This document shows positions 27,022 through 36,595 of a stretch of 64,000 nt of DNA, one piece after another (positions within the stretch are counted from its first letter, which is position 1; each line of letters begins with the position of its first letter). The position numbers were made by a program, and so were the translations under genes. Source of the DNA: an uncultured Luminiphilus sp. (GTDB lineage: Bacteria; Pseudomonadota; Gammaproteobacteria; Pseudomonadales; Halieaceae). The stretch lies in contig CALSVI010000014.1 in assembly GCA_943840615.1 (NCBI GenBank), positions 21,042 to 85,041 on the forward strand, written 5' to 3'. The notes under the pieces were generated by a model that saw only the letters and a program-made list of their open reading frames with translations, was not told the origin of the DNA and made no database searches.

Positions 27022-28431
27022 ATGTCTCAGGACAATGGTGACGCCAAGGCATTTATTGCCGATCTTGTGGCGCGGTCACGTGCCGCACAGAAGCAGATTG
27101 AATACTATTCTCAGGAGCAGGTGGATGCGCTGATTCGCGCCATGGTCTGGTCTGTGGCGAGGCCCGGTGTGGCAGAAGAGATCGCCCAATTCACCGTCGA
27201 TGAGACCCAGCTGGGGAACTACGACGGCAAGTTCCTGAAAATACAACGTAAAACCCGCGCCACGCTGCTCGATATTATCCACGACAAGTCAGTCGGCGTG
27301 ATTGAGGAATACCCTGAGCGGAACATTCGTGTGCTCGCCAAGCCGCTGGGTGTGATCGGCGCACTGGCGCCATCGACCAACCCGGAGGCGACGCCCGTTA
27401 TTAAGGGCATCCATGCGGTGAAGGGCAGAAACTCCATCATCGTCGCGCCGCACCCTAGAGCGAAACTCACTAACAAAAAAATCTGTGACCTCATGCGCGC
27501 CGCGCTCAAAAAAATGGGCGCGCCGGAAGATTTGGTGATTGGCATTGAAACGCCGAGCCTGGAGTCAACAAACGAGCTCATGCGCCAGTGCGACTTGGTA
27601 CTCGCCACCGGCGGGGGCGCCATGGTCAGCGCCGCCTATTCGAGTGGGACCCCCGCGCTGGGCGTCGGTGTGGGTAATGCCGTTATTACCGTTGACGACA
27701 CTGCAGATCTTGACGCGGCAGCAGAAAAAATCCGCCTGTCGAAAACGCTGGATCTGGCGGCCTCCTGCTCCTCTGATAATTCCGTTGTGTTGCTCGATGG
27801 TATTTACGAGCCCATGCTCGAAAAACTGAAAGCGCAAGGTGGTTATCTTTGTAACGAGGAGGAAAAAACTGCACTGCGCAATACGCTGTGGGATGAGGAG
27901 CTCCATCTGAATACGGCCATCGTCGCGCAGCCGCCAGAAAAAATTGCCCAAATGGCTGGCTTAAATATCCCTGAAGAGACCCAGTTTTTTATTGTGCCAG
28001 AGGCCGGTTGGGGCCCCGAGCATCCGTTTTCGGGAGAGAAGCTCTCGGTCATTATGGCGCTCTACCGCGCCCGAGATATCGACCACGCCATCGAGCTCAC
28101 CCAGAACATTCAGGCCTATCAAGGTCAGGGCCACAGCTGCGGTATTTACTCAGGAAGCGACGAAAATATCATGAAGCTCGCGGAGAATACCTACACCTCG
28201 CGGGTGATGGTCAATCAACCACAGTCGGCCTCTAATAGCGGCAACGTCTGGAATGGCATGCGCCAGACATTCTCGTTGGGATGTGGTTCATGGGGTGGCA
28301 ACGGCACCAATAACAACATCACCTGGCGAGACCTGATCAACGAAACCTGGGTCTCAATGCCGCTGGCCGAGCATAAAGTGATCCCCTCGGACGAAGAGCT
28401 GTTTGGAAACGTGATTGCCCAACTGGGATGA
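27022..28431 (+). CDS. CoA-acylating aldehyde dehydrogenase (SauS/EutE/AdhE-N type)
   Basis: Cytoplasmic NAD(P)-dependent dehydrogenase of 469 residues that converts an aldehyde plus CoA to acyl-CoA. Catalytic Cys249 sits in LAASCSSDNSV. The substrate/CoA region NPEATPVIKGIHAVKGRN, the glycine segment LATGGGAMVSAAYSSGTPALGVG and the C-terminal LGCGSWGGN are shared with the N-terminal half of AdhE and with sulfoacetaldehyde dehydrogenase SauS. Which aldehyde is used is unknown; SauS-like is a description of resemblance, not a functional claim. The ATG at 27022 is preferred over those at 26998-27001 because GGGGGAA lies eight bases before it. The P450 gene follows 38 bases later. Confidence 0.82.
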   Translation: MSQDNGDAKAFIADLVARSRAAQKQIEYYSQEQVDALIRAMVWSVARPGVAEEIAQFTVDETQLGNYDGKFLKIQRKTRATLLDIIHDKSVGVIEEYPERNIRVLAKPLGVIGALAPSTNPEATPVIKGIHAVKGRNSIIVAPHPRAKLTNKKICDLMRAALKKMGAPEDLVIGIETPSLESTNELMRQCDLVLATGGGAMVSAAYSSGTPALGVGVGNAVITVDDTADLDAAAEKIRLSKTLDLAASCSSDNSVVLLDGIYEPMLEKLKAQGGYLCNEEEKTALRNTLWDEELHLNTAIVAQPPEKIAQMAGLNIPEETQFFIVPEAGWGPEHPFSGEKLSVIMALYRARDIDHAIELTQNIQAYQGQGHSCGIYSGSDENIMKLAENTYTSRVMVNQPQSASNSGNVWNGMRQTFSLGCGSWGGNGTNNNITWRDLINETWVSMPLAEHKVIPSDEELFGNVIAQLG

Positions 28432-28469
28432 GGTGAGCCGATGCCAGAACAAGGCCCGCGGATAACCGG

Positions 28470-29714
28470 GTGACTGATTCCGACACTCCGGATTTGATGG
28501 ACCCTGAAGTCCAGCAGTGTCCTTATGAATTCTATAAGGCACTGCGCGCGTCTGCGCCGCTTTACCAAATGCCCTCGACAGGCTTTCACCTGGTCAGCAG
28601 CTATCAGCTCGCTCGCGAGGTGATCCGTGCTCCGGATCAGTACCTCAGCAGCGTGAGCCCGATGGCCCTCGCCGATGACGGCGTCCCTCAGGAGATACTC
28701 GAGATTTATGAGGCTAATGGCTGGGTGCCGCTGGCCTCCTGCTCCACGTCGGACCCTCCGCAGCATACCCGAGTCCGCGGTTTTCTCGAGAAACTCTTTA
28801 CCGCAGAGAGAGTGAGGGCTGTCACGCCGACTATCGACGCCATTGCGGAGTCGTTGCTGGATGAATTGGCGGGCAAGCCGCAAGTAGAGTTCATTCAAGA
28901 CTTTGCTCACCCACTGCCGATGATGGTCATCGCAGATCTTCTGGGTGTGCCACGCTCAGATATCGGACAATTCGCAATCTGGTCTGACGCCATTGTCGAG
29001 CCCTTCAGCATGATGGCCTCCAAGGAGAGGCGGATTGAATGTGCCCGTCTGGTGGTCGAGATGCAGGCCTACTTTGCGGAAATGGTGGCGGAGCGCCAGA
29101 AGAACCCTCGGGATGACCTGATTAGCGAGGCCATTTCCTATCGGGACCAAGAAGGTAATTCCTTCACCATGCAGGAACTGATGACCATCATCACTATTGA
29201 CCTGCTGGCCTCGGGCAACGAGACCACGACCGCAGCGATTGGTTCGGGTATGAAGTTGCTGATTGAGGATAACGATGCGTTGCAAGAAGTCACCGCAGAC
29301 CCTGATCTAATACCTGCACTTGCCGAGGAAATTCTGCGGCTGGAATCACCGGCGCAGGGAATGTTCCGGCGCTGCGCGAAGCCCAGCGATCTGAGCGGTA
29401 CGGGGCTGCGAGAGGGTGACCTGCTCAATATTCGCTTTGGTGCAGCAAATCGGGACGAGCGGCAGTTCCCGGACCCCGACCGGATCGACCTTCATCGTGC
29501 TAAACCCGGCAGCCATCTGGCCTTTGGAATGGGCAGGCATGTCTGCGTAGGTGCCGCTCTGGCGCGCCAAGAGATCATTAGCGCTTTTCGCGCAGTGACG
29601 CGTCGTTATGGTGAGTTCCAGCTGGTGCCAGAGCATCCTGCGCCGACTTATCAGCCGAGCCTCTTCGGACGCAACTTACTCTCGCTGCATATCGGCTGGA
29701 AAACGAGAGCATAA
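28470..29714 (+). CDS. Cytochrome P450
   Basis: Soluble bacterial class I P450 of 414 residues. The heme ligand is Cys359 in FGMGRHVCVGAALAR, the ExxR pair is Glu287/Arg290 in EEILRLESP, and the I-helix oxygen-binding motif is ASGNETTT at 247-254. It needs a ferredoxin and reductase, not seen in the window. It begins with GTG 38 bases after the aldehyde dehydrogenase and is followed by a CMD-domain protein and a PQQ dehydrogenase, so it probably hydroxylates a compound that is then oxidised. The substrate is not inferable; QGMFRRC in the K-helix region fits bacterial hydroxylases generally. Confidence 0.93.
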   Translation: MTDSDTPDLMDPEVQQCPYEFYKALRASAPLYQMPSTGFHLVSSYQLAREVIRAPDQYLSSVSPMALADDGVPQEILEIYEANGWVPLASCSTSDPPQHTRVRGFLEKLFTAERVRAVTPTIDAIAESLLDELAGKPQVEFIQDFAHPLPMMVIADLLGVPRSDIGQFAIWSDAIVEPFSMMASKERRIECARLVVEMQAYFAEMVAERQKNPRDDLISEAISYRDQEGNSFTMQELMTIITIDLLASGNETTTAAIGSGMKLLIEDNDALQEVTADPDLIPALAEEILRLESPAQGMFRRCAKPSDLSGTGLREGDLLNIRFGAANRDERQFPDPDRIDLHRAKPGSHLAFGMGRHVCVGAALARQEIISAFRAVTRRYGEFQLVPEHPAPTYQPSLFGRNLLSLHIGWKTRA

Positions 29715-29793
29715 GTAGCGACGTCGCCCCTCGCGCTCTAGAATAAGAGCGAATGCCGACGTACCCGTAAAATATTCGAATAAAGGAAGATCC

Positions 29794-30390
29794 ATGAGCC
29801 GCATTAGCTTTGTGCCCACCTCTGAATGGCCTGACGACCTCCGAACCTTTGTCGCCGCCGACAGCGCCACTGAACTCGAATTAGGTATCACACGCATGCT
29901 CGCTCACGCGCCTGACTTGGCCATGGGACCCATCAGTTTCGGGGCAGCCATGGTGAAAAACCGAACACTTCCTGAACGCTTGATTGAGCTCCTGCGACTG
30001 CGCGTTGCTTTCCACAACCAATGCCGAAGTTGCATGGCGATTCGTTACCGCGCCGCCAGTGCAGATGTCAGTGAATCGGATGTTTGTAGCCTTGAGCAGC
30101 CGCGGGAAGCAGAGACACTGGATGACCGCGAGCGACTCGCCGTTGAACTGGGCGATCGCTTCGCCTGTGACCATTTATCGATCGACGAAGCATTTTTCGA
30201 CTCGCTGAAGGCCCTTTTTTCTGAGGCCGAAGTAATGGAACTGCTCATGCATTGCGCCTTGTATGTGGGCGTGGGTCGACTAGCCGCCGTGCTGGATATG
30301 ACGGAAGAGCTTCCGCAAGGCTTTGATCTGCCTTTTAGCGCTGATCACAGTGTGTCACCCACATCGGGCGAACCCGTGGTGGTCAGGTGA
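29794..30390 (+). CDS. Carboxymuconolactone decarboxylase / AhpD-like protein
   Basis: Cytoplasmic CMD-domain protein of 198 residues. The conserved ELLRLRVAF helix leads to Cys77-R-S-Cys80, but the histidine expected four residues after the second cysteine is Arg84, so the AhpD proton-relay site is incomplete. The second half (ALFSEAEVMELLMHCALYVGVGRLA) is the usual CMD helix pair. It could be a thiol peroxidase, a decarboxylase or gamma-lactone-acting enzyme. AAAGGAAG eight bases before the ATG supports the start. Its stop overlaps the GTG start of the PQQ dehydrogenase gene (GTGA), so the two are coupled. Confidence 0.82.
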   Translation: MSRISFVPTSEWPDDLRTFVAADSATELELGITRMLAHAPDLAMGPISFGAAMVKNRTLPERLIELLRLRVAFHNQCRSCMAIRYRAASADVSESDVCSLEQPREAETLDDRERLAVELGDRFACDHLSIDEAFFDSLKALFSEAEVMELLMHCALYVGVGRLAAVLDMTEELPQGFDLPFSADHSVSPTSGEPVVVR

Positions 30391-32483
30391 GCCGACTTAT
30401 GAAACAACGCACTCGCGCGCCTGGCGCTTCAAGCGAGTCGAACGGAATGTTCATTGTGGTACCGACACGATGCCGAAACCCCCACCACCTCGTTTGGGCT
30501 CTGTTGAGCCTCTTCTGGATGCCGGTGCCAATCACAGCGGAACCTCATCACGCATGGTCGTTACCAGGTGGCGACGCCGGGGGTGGACACTTCAGTCAGG
30601 CCACCCAGATCACGCCAGAGAATGTGAGTGAACTGGAGATCGCTTGGACCCATCGCTCAGGTGATTTTCGACAGGGCGAAAACTTTATTGGCGGCCTGAC
30701 TGGAGAAGCCCCGCTCCAGTCCTCGTGGCAAGCAACACCCGTTTTGATCGATGACCATCTGTACCTTTGCACGCCCTTCAATCGCATTCTCGCGATTCAT
30801 GCCGAGACGGGCGCTGAGCGGTGGTCCTACGCCCCTGACATTGATCTAGAGGGTTTTCCTATGCCCCGGTGCCGCGGCGTCACACAATGGACTGATACCC
30901 GGTTGCCCGAAGGCGAACCCTGTCACCGCGTGGTCATCGCTCCGTTGATGGACGCTCGTGTCGTCGGCTTGGATGCCGATAGCGGCGAAGTCTGCCCTTT
31001 TGGCAATGCGCACGAGCTCGACCTCAGTGAGGGCCTTGGCCCTTATGAGACCGGCTTCTATATGCTCAACACGCCGCCAGCGATCACCGGAAACACCCTC
31101 ATCACGGGGGGATCTGTCGCAGACAATATTACGACCACTGTACCGAGCGGTGTTATCCGCGCCTATGATCTAAGCAACGGAAAGCTGCTGTGGGCATGGG
31201 AACCCGTCATCGCCGTGACCGAATCCGGCAAAGCGGCTTCTGAAGCAGGAGACAATCCTGCCAATGCGCCACTCAATGCCGATACGCCGCGCTATCAGCA
31301 GGGTACGACCAACTCCTGGTCCTATCTGTCAGTCGACCCGGAACTGGGTCTCGTCTATGTCCCGACGGGTAACACTTCGCCGGATTATTATGGGGGGCAT
31401 CGGGGCAATCTTGATCACTACTCCAGCTCGGTCGTCGCGCTATCGATTGAGACCGGCGATGTCGTCTGGCACTTCCAAACGGTGCACCACGACATCTGGG
31501 ATTTTGATGTGCCCTCGCAACCAACGCTCTTTGAAACCGATATCGACGGACGAGCGGTTAAAGGTTTGGCGCAGACCACCAAACAGGGTTACGTATTTTT
31601 GCTTGATCGGCAGACCGGCGAACCCCTTTTTCCGGTGGAGGAAGTGCCCATGCCTCAAGGCGCGGTGCCCGGAGATTACACCGCGCCCACTCAGCCGGTG
31701 CCGGTCAAACCCCGCTCACTGCTGGATCTTCCCGGCGAGCGTGACCCCATTTGGGGACTCGTACCCTGGGATAAATGGGCCTGTAAGGATACCCTTTCCT
31801 CTTTGCGCTACGAGGGTCCCTTCACGCCCCCAGCACTGGAGGGCGCGCTCCATATGCCCAGCGCATTTGGAGGTCAGAACTGGGGTGGACCGGCCATTGA
31901 TCCGGGCCGCCACAAACTGGTCGTCAATACGCTCCACATGGGTACGATAGTGCAGCTGATCCCCCGTGATCAATGTGATGGCGAAGGCCCTGAGCCAGTC
32001 GCCGACGGCCCCTTTTTGCTTGAGCCTTCCGAGGGCACCCCTTATTGCAACCGACGCTGGTTGGGATTTGTCTCACCGCTAGGGGTCCCCTGCACACCGC
32101 CGCCCTGGGGCACACTAGCCGGCATTGATCTGCGAACCGGCAACGTCGATTGGCAGGTGCCTCTTGGGACCACGCGCGATATGGCTCCCTGGCCGTTCTG
32201 GTACATCCAGGGCTCTCCGAATTTAGGCGGCCCTGTCAGCACGGCCAGCGGTCTGACTTTTATCGGCGCCACCACGGATCACTTCCTCAGAGCCTTTGAT
32301 ACCGACACGGGGGAGGAGCTCTGGAAAGGCCGTTTGCCTACCTCAGGGCACGGGCTGCCCATCACCTATCAACTCACTGAGGAAGGCCCACAATATGTCG
32401 TGATTGCAGCGGGCGGCCACGCCGCGATGGGAACGCCACCCGGCGATTACCTGATCGCCTTCAGGCTACCGGAAGACTCTTGA
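30387..32483 (+). CDS. PQQ-dependent dehydrogenase (quinoprotein, glucose/quinate DH-like propeller)
   Basis: Periplasmic quinoprotein of up to 698 residues. Hydrophobic residues about 34-50 (WALLSLFWMPVPITA) are a signal peptide. The mature part is an eight-bladed propeller with tryptophan docking repeats such as GAERWSYAP, GKLLWAWEP, GDVVWHFQ, GEELWKGRL. HHDIWDFDVPSQP and GGPVSTASGLTFIGAT are diagnostic of the membrane glucose/quinate/glycerol dehydrogenase group, but the N-terminal membrane domain of mGDH is absent and no heme c motif is present. It oxidises an alcohol or sugar and would pass electrons to quinone or a cytochrome. Coupled to the CMD gene upstream and convergent with the E2 gene 23 bases away. 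PQQ synthesis genes are not in the window. Confidence 0.87.
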   Translation: MSRLMKQRTRAPGASSESNGMFIVVPTRCRNPHHLVWALLSLFWMPVPITAEPHHAWSLPGGDAGGGHFSQATQITPENVSELEIAWTHRSGDFRQGENFIGGLTGEAPLQSSWQATPVLIDDHLYLCTPFNRILAIHAETGAERWSYAPDIDLEGFPMPRCRGVTQWTDTRLPEGEPCHRVVIAPLMDARVVGLDADSGEVCPFGNAHELDLSEGLGPYETGFYMLNTPPAITGNTLITGGSVADNITTTVPSGVIRAYDLSNGKLLWAWEPVIAVTESGKAASEAGDNPANAPLNADTPRYQQGTTNSWSYLSVDPELGLVYVPTGNTSPDYYGGHRGNLDHYSSSVVALSIETGDVVWHFQTVHHDIWDFDVPSQPTLFETDIDGRAVKGLAQTTKQGYVFLLDRQTGEPLFPVEEVPMPQGAVPGDYTAPTQPVPVKPRSLLDLPGERDPIWGLVPWDKWACKDTLSSLRYEGPFTPPALEGALHMPSAFGGQNWGGPAIDPGRHKLVVNTLHMGTIVQLIPRDQCDGEGPEPVADGPFLLEPSEGTPYCNRRWLGFVSPLGVPCTPPPWGTLAGIDLRTGNVDWQVPLGTTRDMAPWPFWYIQGSPNLGGPVSTASGLTFIGATTDHFLRAFDTDTGEELWKGRLPTSGHGLPITYQLTEEGPQYVVIAAGGHAAMGTPPGDYLIAFRLPEDS

Positions 32484-32506
32484 GAGAAACCGGATGACTA
32501 CTGGGA

Positions 32507-33685
32507 TCAGGGGCTCTCGAGTTCAGCCACCACTGCTTTGAGAAAAGCCGCGGCCTGAGCGCCATTGACGACACGATGATCACTGCCCAGCGTCAGCGTT
32601 ATCATTGACTGGGCCACCACCTCATCGGCTTCATTGAATGCCGGCACACGCCGCACGGTCCCTGCCGACAGCACCATGATTTGTGGCGGCGTCACCATCG
32701 CGGTGAACGCCGTGACGCTATGCATGCCCAAATTGCTAACAGTGATAGCAGCGGGCACGTGATCAGAGGCCGTCATCTGACCGGAACGCGCCCTGGTGAT
32801 TAGCTCGCGCGAATGGCTCGCTAAGCTCTCGAGACCCACATCAGCCCTCGCTTGCACCACCGGGGCCAGAACGATGTTGGCTTCGGTTGCGACAGCAACA
32901 CCCACCGGCTGGTTCTCGACTGGCGTCAATTGCTCGCCATCGAAGGTCTGATTGAGTTCAGGATGCGACCGCAGCGCCTGCTGCACGGCGGCAATAATCA
33001 GATCGTTTATCGAAGCATCGCCCGGTAAAGTCGCTACAGCATTCCCGACATTCGCCTCCATACTGACGTGATATAGCGGCACAGTAGACTGGGCATGGGT
33101 GAGCTTGCGCGCGACGGTCGCCTGCTGTGAAGACAGTGGCTGACCGCTTGAAGCGACCGCTGCCGCTGAGGGCACATCCGCAACGCCTCGTTCGATCGCA
33201 AGATCGACATCCGCTTTAACGATACGACCCCGAGGGCCGGTTCCGGTCACTCGCGCCGGATCAATCCCCGCCGTCTCAAGCTTTCGGCGCAAGGCTGGCG
33301 CAATGCGTGCAGACCCGGCACTTCCCTCGCCAGCTGAACTGGCGTCAGTGGTCGCTGCAGGCGATTCGGCAGTAGGCTCGGACACTGCTCCGCTAGTCTG
33401 TGCGACGATAAACGCTTCGATGGCTGCATCTGTCACCGCCTCGGCGGCAATGACCCCTATCAACTGACCCACAGGGAGCTCCTCACCCACCTCGGCCAAC
33501 ACGCGCACCAAAGTCCCGGAGCTACGCGCTTCAAAGCTGTTCACAATTTTATCGGTCTCGATATCAACGATTTCCTCACCAGCCTTGACCGCATCACCCG
33601 CAGCTTTGTGCCAGGCGACGATCGTGCCATGGGTCATCTCGATGCCCCATTTCGGAATCGTTACTGCATCCATTCCTTCACTCAT
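32507..33685 (-). CDS. Dihydrolipoamide acyltransferase E2 (2-oxoacid/acetoin dehydrogenase)
   Basis: E2 component of 392 residues. N-terminal lipoyl domain with the lipoylation site IETDKIV near residue 47, an Ala/Ser-rich linker, a peripheral subunit-binding domain (IAPALRRKLETAGIDPARVTGTGPRGRI), then the catalytic acyltransferase domain ending DHRVVNGAQAAAF. The catalytic histidine is present, but the usual Asp of HRxxDG is Asn. It transfers an acyl group from the E1 to CoA. ATG at 33685 overlaps the stop of the quinohemoprotein gene (ATGAGTGA), so all four genes E1alpha, E1beta, quinohemoprotein and E2 form one coupled operon. No E3 gene lies nearby. Confidence 0.88.
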   Translation of the reverse strand: MSEGMDAVTIPKWGIEMTHGTIVAWHKAAGDAVKAGEEIVDIETDKIVNSFEARSSGTLVRVLAEVGEELPVGQLIGVIAAEAVTDAAIEAFIVAQTSGAVSEPTAESPAATTDASSAGEGSAGSARIAPALRRKLETAGIDPARVTGTGPRGRIVKADVDLAIERGVADVPSAAAVASSGQPLSSQQATVARKLTHAQSTVPLYHVSMEANVGNAVATLPGDASINDLIIAAVQQALRSHPELNQTFDGEQLTPVENQPVGVAVATEANIVLAPVVQARADVGLESLASHSRELITRARSGQMTASDHVPAAITVSNLGMHSVTAFTAMVTPPQIMVLSAGTVRRVPAFNEADEVVAQSMITLTLGSDHRVVNGAQAAAFLKAVVAELESP

Positions 33686-35616
33686 CCGCAACACTCTGTG
33701 CGAGATCAGCCGACGGCTGTAACGAGAAGACCATTAAGGCGTTTCCCGGCATACGCGCACCAAACTGGTACCCCGAATTTACGAGCACGTGCCCCTTGTA
33801 CAGCACGGGGCCATCAGACTCGATGGAGCCTCCCAATGCCGTATCGCCCGACACCGATTCGAATTCTCCAAAAGTATCGAATGACCAGACGACCTCTCCC
33901 GAGAGGCTGTCGTAAGCATTGAGGTTGCCGTCCAAGCTACCTGCAAATACCAGCTGATCAGTGCTGGTAATCGCGGCAGACATACCTTGATCACAGACTG
34001 GAATCGGCGACTTGCCGTCGCAGTCAGCCACACTGGGCGTGTACCAGCGCGCTGTCGCCAGAGGTCGGGTCCAACGCATGGATGCCGGGAGAAATCGGCC
34101 CGGTGAAACGTCCGGTGATCGTCGTATCAGCAATAGGCACGAACAAAGAGTCGCCATTTGCTGACATACCCCAGTGGACTCCGCCAAGGAAGCCACCGCG
34201 ACCGACTTTGTTATGCCACACAATCGCACCGCCCTTGTCTGGGTCGAGCGCGTAAACATCACCACTCTTCTGGCCCACCAACAGGTAATCGCGCCCCTCG
34301 CCAGACCACAGGACTGTCGAGGCGCCGATATCCAGATCAGGGCCGTCCTCTTCCGGGCAGTTGGCCGCCTCGCCGATGAAGCACGCCATATTCCAGGCAT
34401 CCCCGCCCAGCAGCTGCTTCGCCCACTGACGCTCGCCCGTGGCTAAAGAAAAAGCCAATACCGCGTCACTGGTATCCGCAGCAGGTGAGGTGTAGCCCTC
34501 CCCGGTACCGACATAGAGCACGCCGCGCTCGGCATCGATTGTTGGACTGTTCCAGACCGGCGCGCCGGCCGGCCCTTTACGGTCAGCACCGAAGGGATTC
34601 GTCTCACCCGTTTCCGCCGCGGGCTCGTCAATCACATGGGTCCGCCAATTCAACTCGCCTGACGCGGCATCCACGGAGACCACGCCGCCGCGGAAAGTGC
34701 AGCAGGCGTAGCCCGGATCGGCTGCGGTTGCCCACTCTGAAGAAGACAACGGTACATAGAGCGCGCCATCGTGGAGCTTTGGGGACCCAGTAATCGTTGC
34801 ATCAGTATGATCGCCGACTGACGCGCGCCACACCAAGGAGCCGTCACTCGCATCAATGGCGTGAACCGTGGCGCTGAAATCACCCATATAGAGCACCGGA
34901 TCGTCGCGGTCCGGCAACTGACCAAGCGATAGACTGCTACGAACCTCGGCGCCCGCTGAGTAAGTCCAGTGCGCGCAGCCTGAGTCGAGGTCGAGGGCAT
35001 AAATTGTGCCCGACTGCGACCCGACAAATATTACGCCATCATGTACAAGGGGCTGTGAACGTGCGCGGAGGGCTCCCGGGTAAGCAAACACCCACTTGAG
35101 CCCAAGCTGATCAACGTTGTTGCGGTCTAGTCCTGCTAATGCGCCATCGCTATGCCGGTGGTTTGCAGCATTGCCACCCCAACCTTGCATGGCTGCCGCG
35201 TCACTGTTGGCCAGTTCACCCAGTGGGTCAGCGCACGCCAGAATCGGTTTCGGCGGGGCCATGGCTTCTCCTGCCAAAAAGCCGGCCAGAACCTCTCGCT
35301 CAGTCGCCGACAAAGCCGAGGCCTGCGCCCGCATCACACCGTTATTCATGGCGTTCAATATGGTCTCGGCACCGATCGTCGAAAAAGTGATCATGTGCGG
35401 GGCACGCGGGACCTGCCCATCGTGGCAGGCAGCGCAGTGCGCTTGATACAGCCCCAGACCATCGACCGATGCTTCTATCACGGTATCCGAGGGCATCGCC
35501 ATACTTGAGGGCGCCGCATTCGCGAGCTGCATAAACACCACTGCCGCCAATATCGGGCCTATCCGGCACATCATATCCATTACTGTTGTCATTGCTTGTT
35601 CGCTTCTTTTTCTCAT
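33678..35616 (-). pseudogene. PVA-dehydrogenase-like quinohemoprotein (heme c + PQQ propeller), one frameshift
   Basis: About 645 codons. Signal peptide (ends about AANA), a small cytochrome c domain with heme motif CAACH near residue 61, a linker, then a PQQ propeller with repeats such as IYALDLDSGCAHW and GERQWAKQ and the vicinal cysteines YACCTFRGGVV that contact PQQ. Heme c before the propeller is the layout of polyvinyl-alcohol dehydrogenase and not of methanol-type quinohemoproteins, where heme c is C-terminal. It would oxidise secondary alcohols in the periplasm. One extra base near 34047 shifts the frame between PTSGDSA and WYTPSVADC; the rest of the domain continues to 33678. It lies between E1beta (one base upstream) and E2 (overlapping). 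Confidence 0.82.
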
Positions 35617-35617
35617 C

Positions 35618-36595
35618 TCAATAGGACAGCGTCTCTTCTACCGCGGCCATGACCCGCTCCACGCTGGGCACATATTCAGCCTCTAGACAGGGCGTCGCCG
35701 GCACCGGTGTATGCGGCGAGGTCACCCGTTTGACCGGCGCATCTAAAGTATCAAAGCCTTGCTCCACCGCCAGTCCTGCGATTTCCGACGCCATGCTGCA
35801 ATAAGGATTCGACTCATCCACGACCACCAGGCGCCCGGTCTTGGCGAGGCTCTCAAGAATAGTCGACTCATCGAGTGGTGAGAGGGTCCGCAAATCAATC
35901 ACCTCGGCACTCACGCCTTTTTGTGCCAGCTGTGCAGCCGCCTGTTCAGCAATCACCGCAGTGCGGGACATCCCGACAATTGTAATATCGGACCCCTGCA
36001 CCGCCGTTCTTGCCTGCCCAAAAGGTAGCAGATACTCGCCCTCAGGCACCTCGCACTCGTCCATATAGAGCGCTTTGTGCTCGCAGAAGATGACGGGATC
36101 ATCATCACGGATTGCCGTCGTCAGCAGGCCCTTTGCATCGGCCGCATTGGCCGGCGTCACCACCTTGATACCCGGAATGGCCGCCAGCAACGGGTACAAA
36201 ATCTGCGAGTGCTGAGGGCCGGTGCCCGTGCCGGCACCGATCATCGTGCGAATCACCACCGGTGTGCGCGCCTGCCCGCCAAACATATAACGGAACTTGG
36301 CAATCTGATTCAGGATCTGATCGAGACACACGCCCAGAAAATCGACGAACATGAGCTCTGCCACTGGGCGCAGGCCTGTTAAAGCAGCGCCACCCGCCGC
36401 GCCAACAATGGCAGACTCGGTGATCGGTGTGTCTATGACCCGGTGCACCCCGAATTTAGCGGGGAGCCCCTCAGTAATGCCGTAAACACCACCCTGATCA
36501 CTGGCGACATCTTCACCCAGCACAATCACGCGCTCATCCCGCGCCATCTCCTGATGAAGGGTCTGGTTAATGGCCTCACGAATCGACATCTTCAT
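35618..36595 (-). CDS. 2-oxoacid/acetoin dehydrogenase E1 beta subunit
   Basis: Thiamine-diphosphate E1 beta subunit of 325 residues. Recognisable by MSIREAINQTLHQEMARDERV and LGEDVASDQGGVYGITEGL at the N-terminus, RTMIGAGTGTGPQHSQ in the middle and SPHTPVPATPCLE near the end. It pairs with the alpha subunit to decarboxylate or cleave a 2-oxo substrate and load E2. ATG overlaps the TAA of E1alpha by one base (TAATG), with GGGAGG upstream as ribosome-binding site. The sequence is like acetoin dehydrogenase AcoB and E1 beta of pyruvate dehydrogenase alike; substrate not resolved. Confidence 0.9.
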   Translation of the reverse strand: MKMSIREAINQTLHQEMARDERVIVLGEDVASDQGGVYGITEGLPAKFGVHRVIDTPITESAIVGAAGGAALTGLRPVAELMFVDFLGVCLDQILNQIAKFRYMFGGQARTPVVIRTMIGAGTGTGPQHSQILYPLLAAIPGIKVVTPANAADAKGLLTTAIRDDDPVIFCEHKALYMDECEVPEGEYLLPFGQARTAVQGSDITIVGMSRTAVIAEQAAAQLAQKGVSAEVIDLRTLSPLDESTILESLAKTGRLVVVDESNPYCSMASEIAGLAVEQGFDTLDAPVKRVTSPHTPVPATPCLEAEYVPSVERVMAAVEETLSY

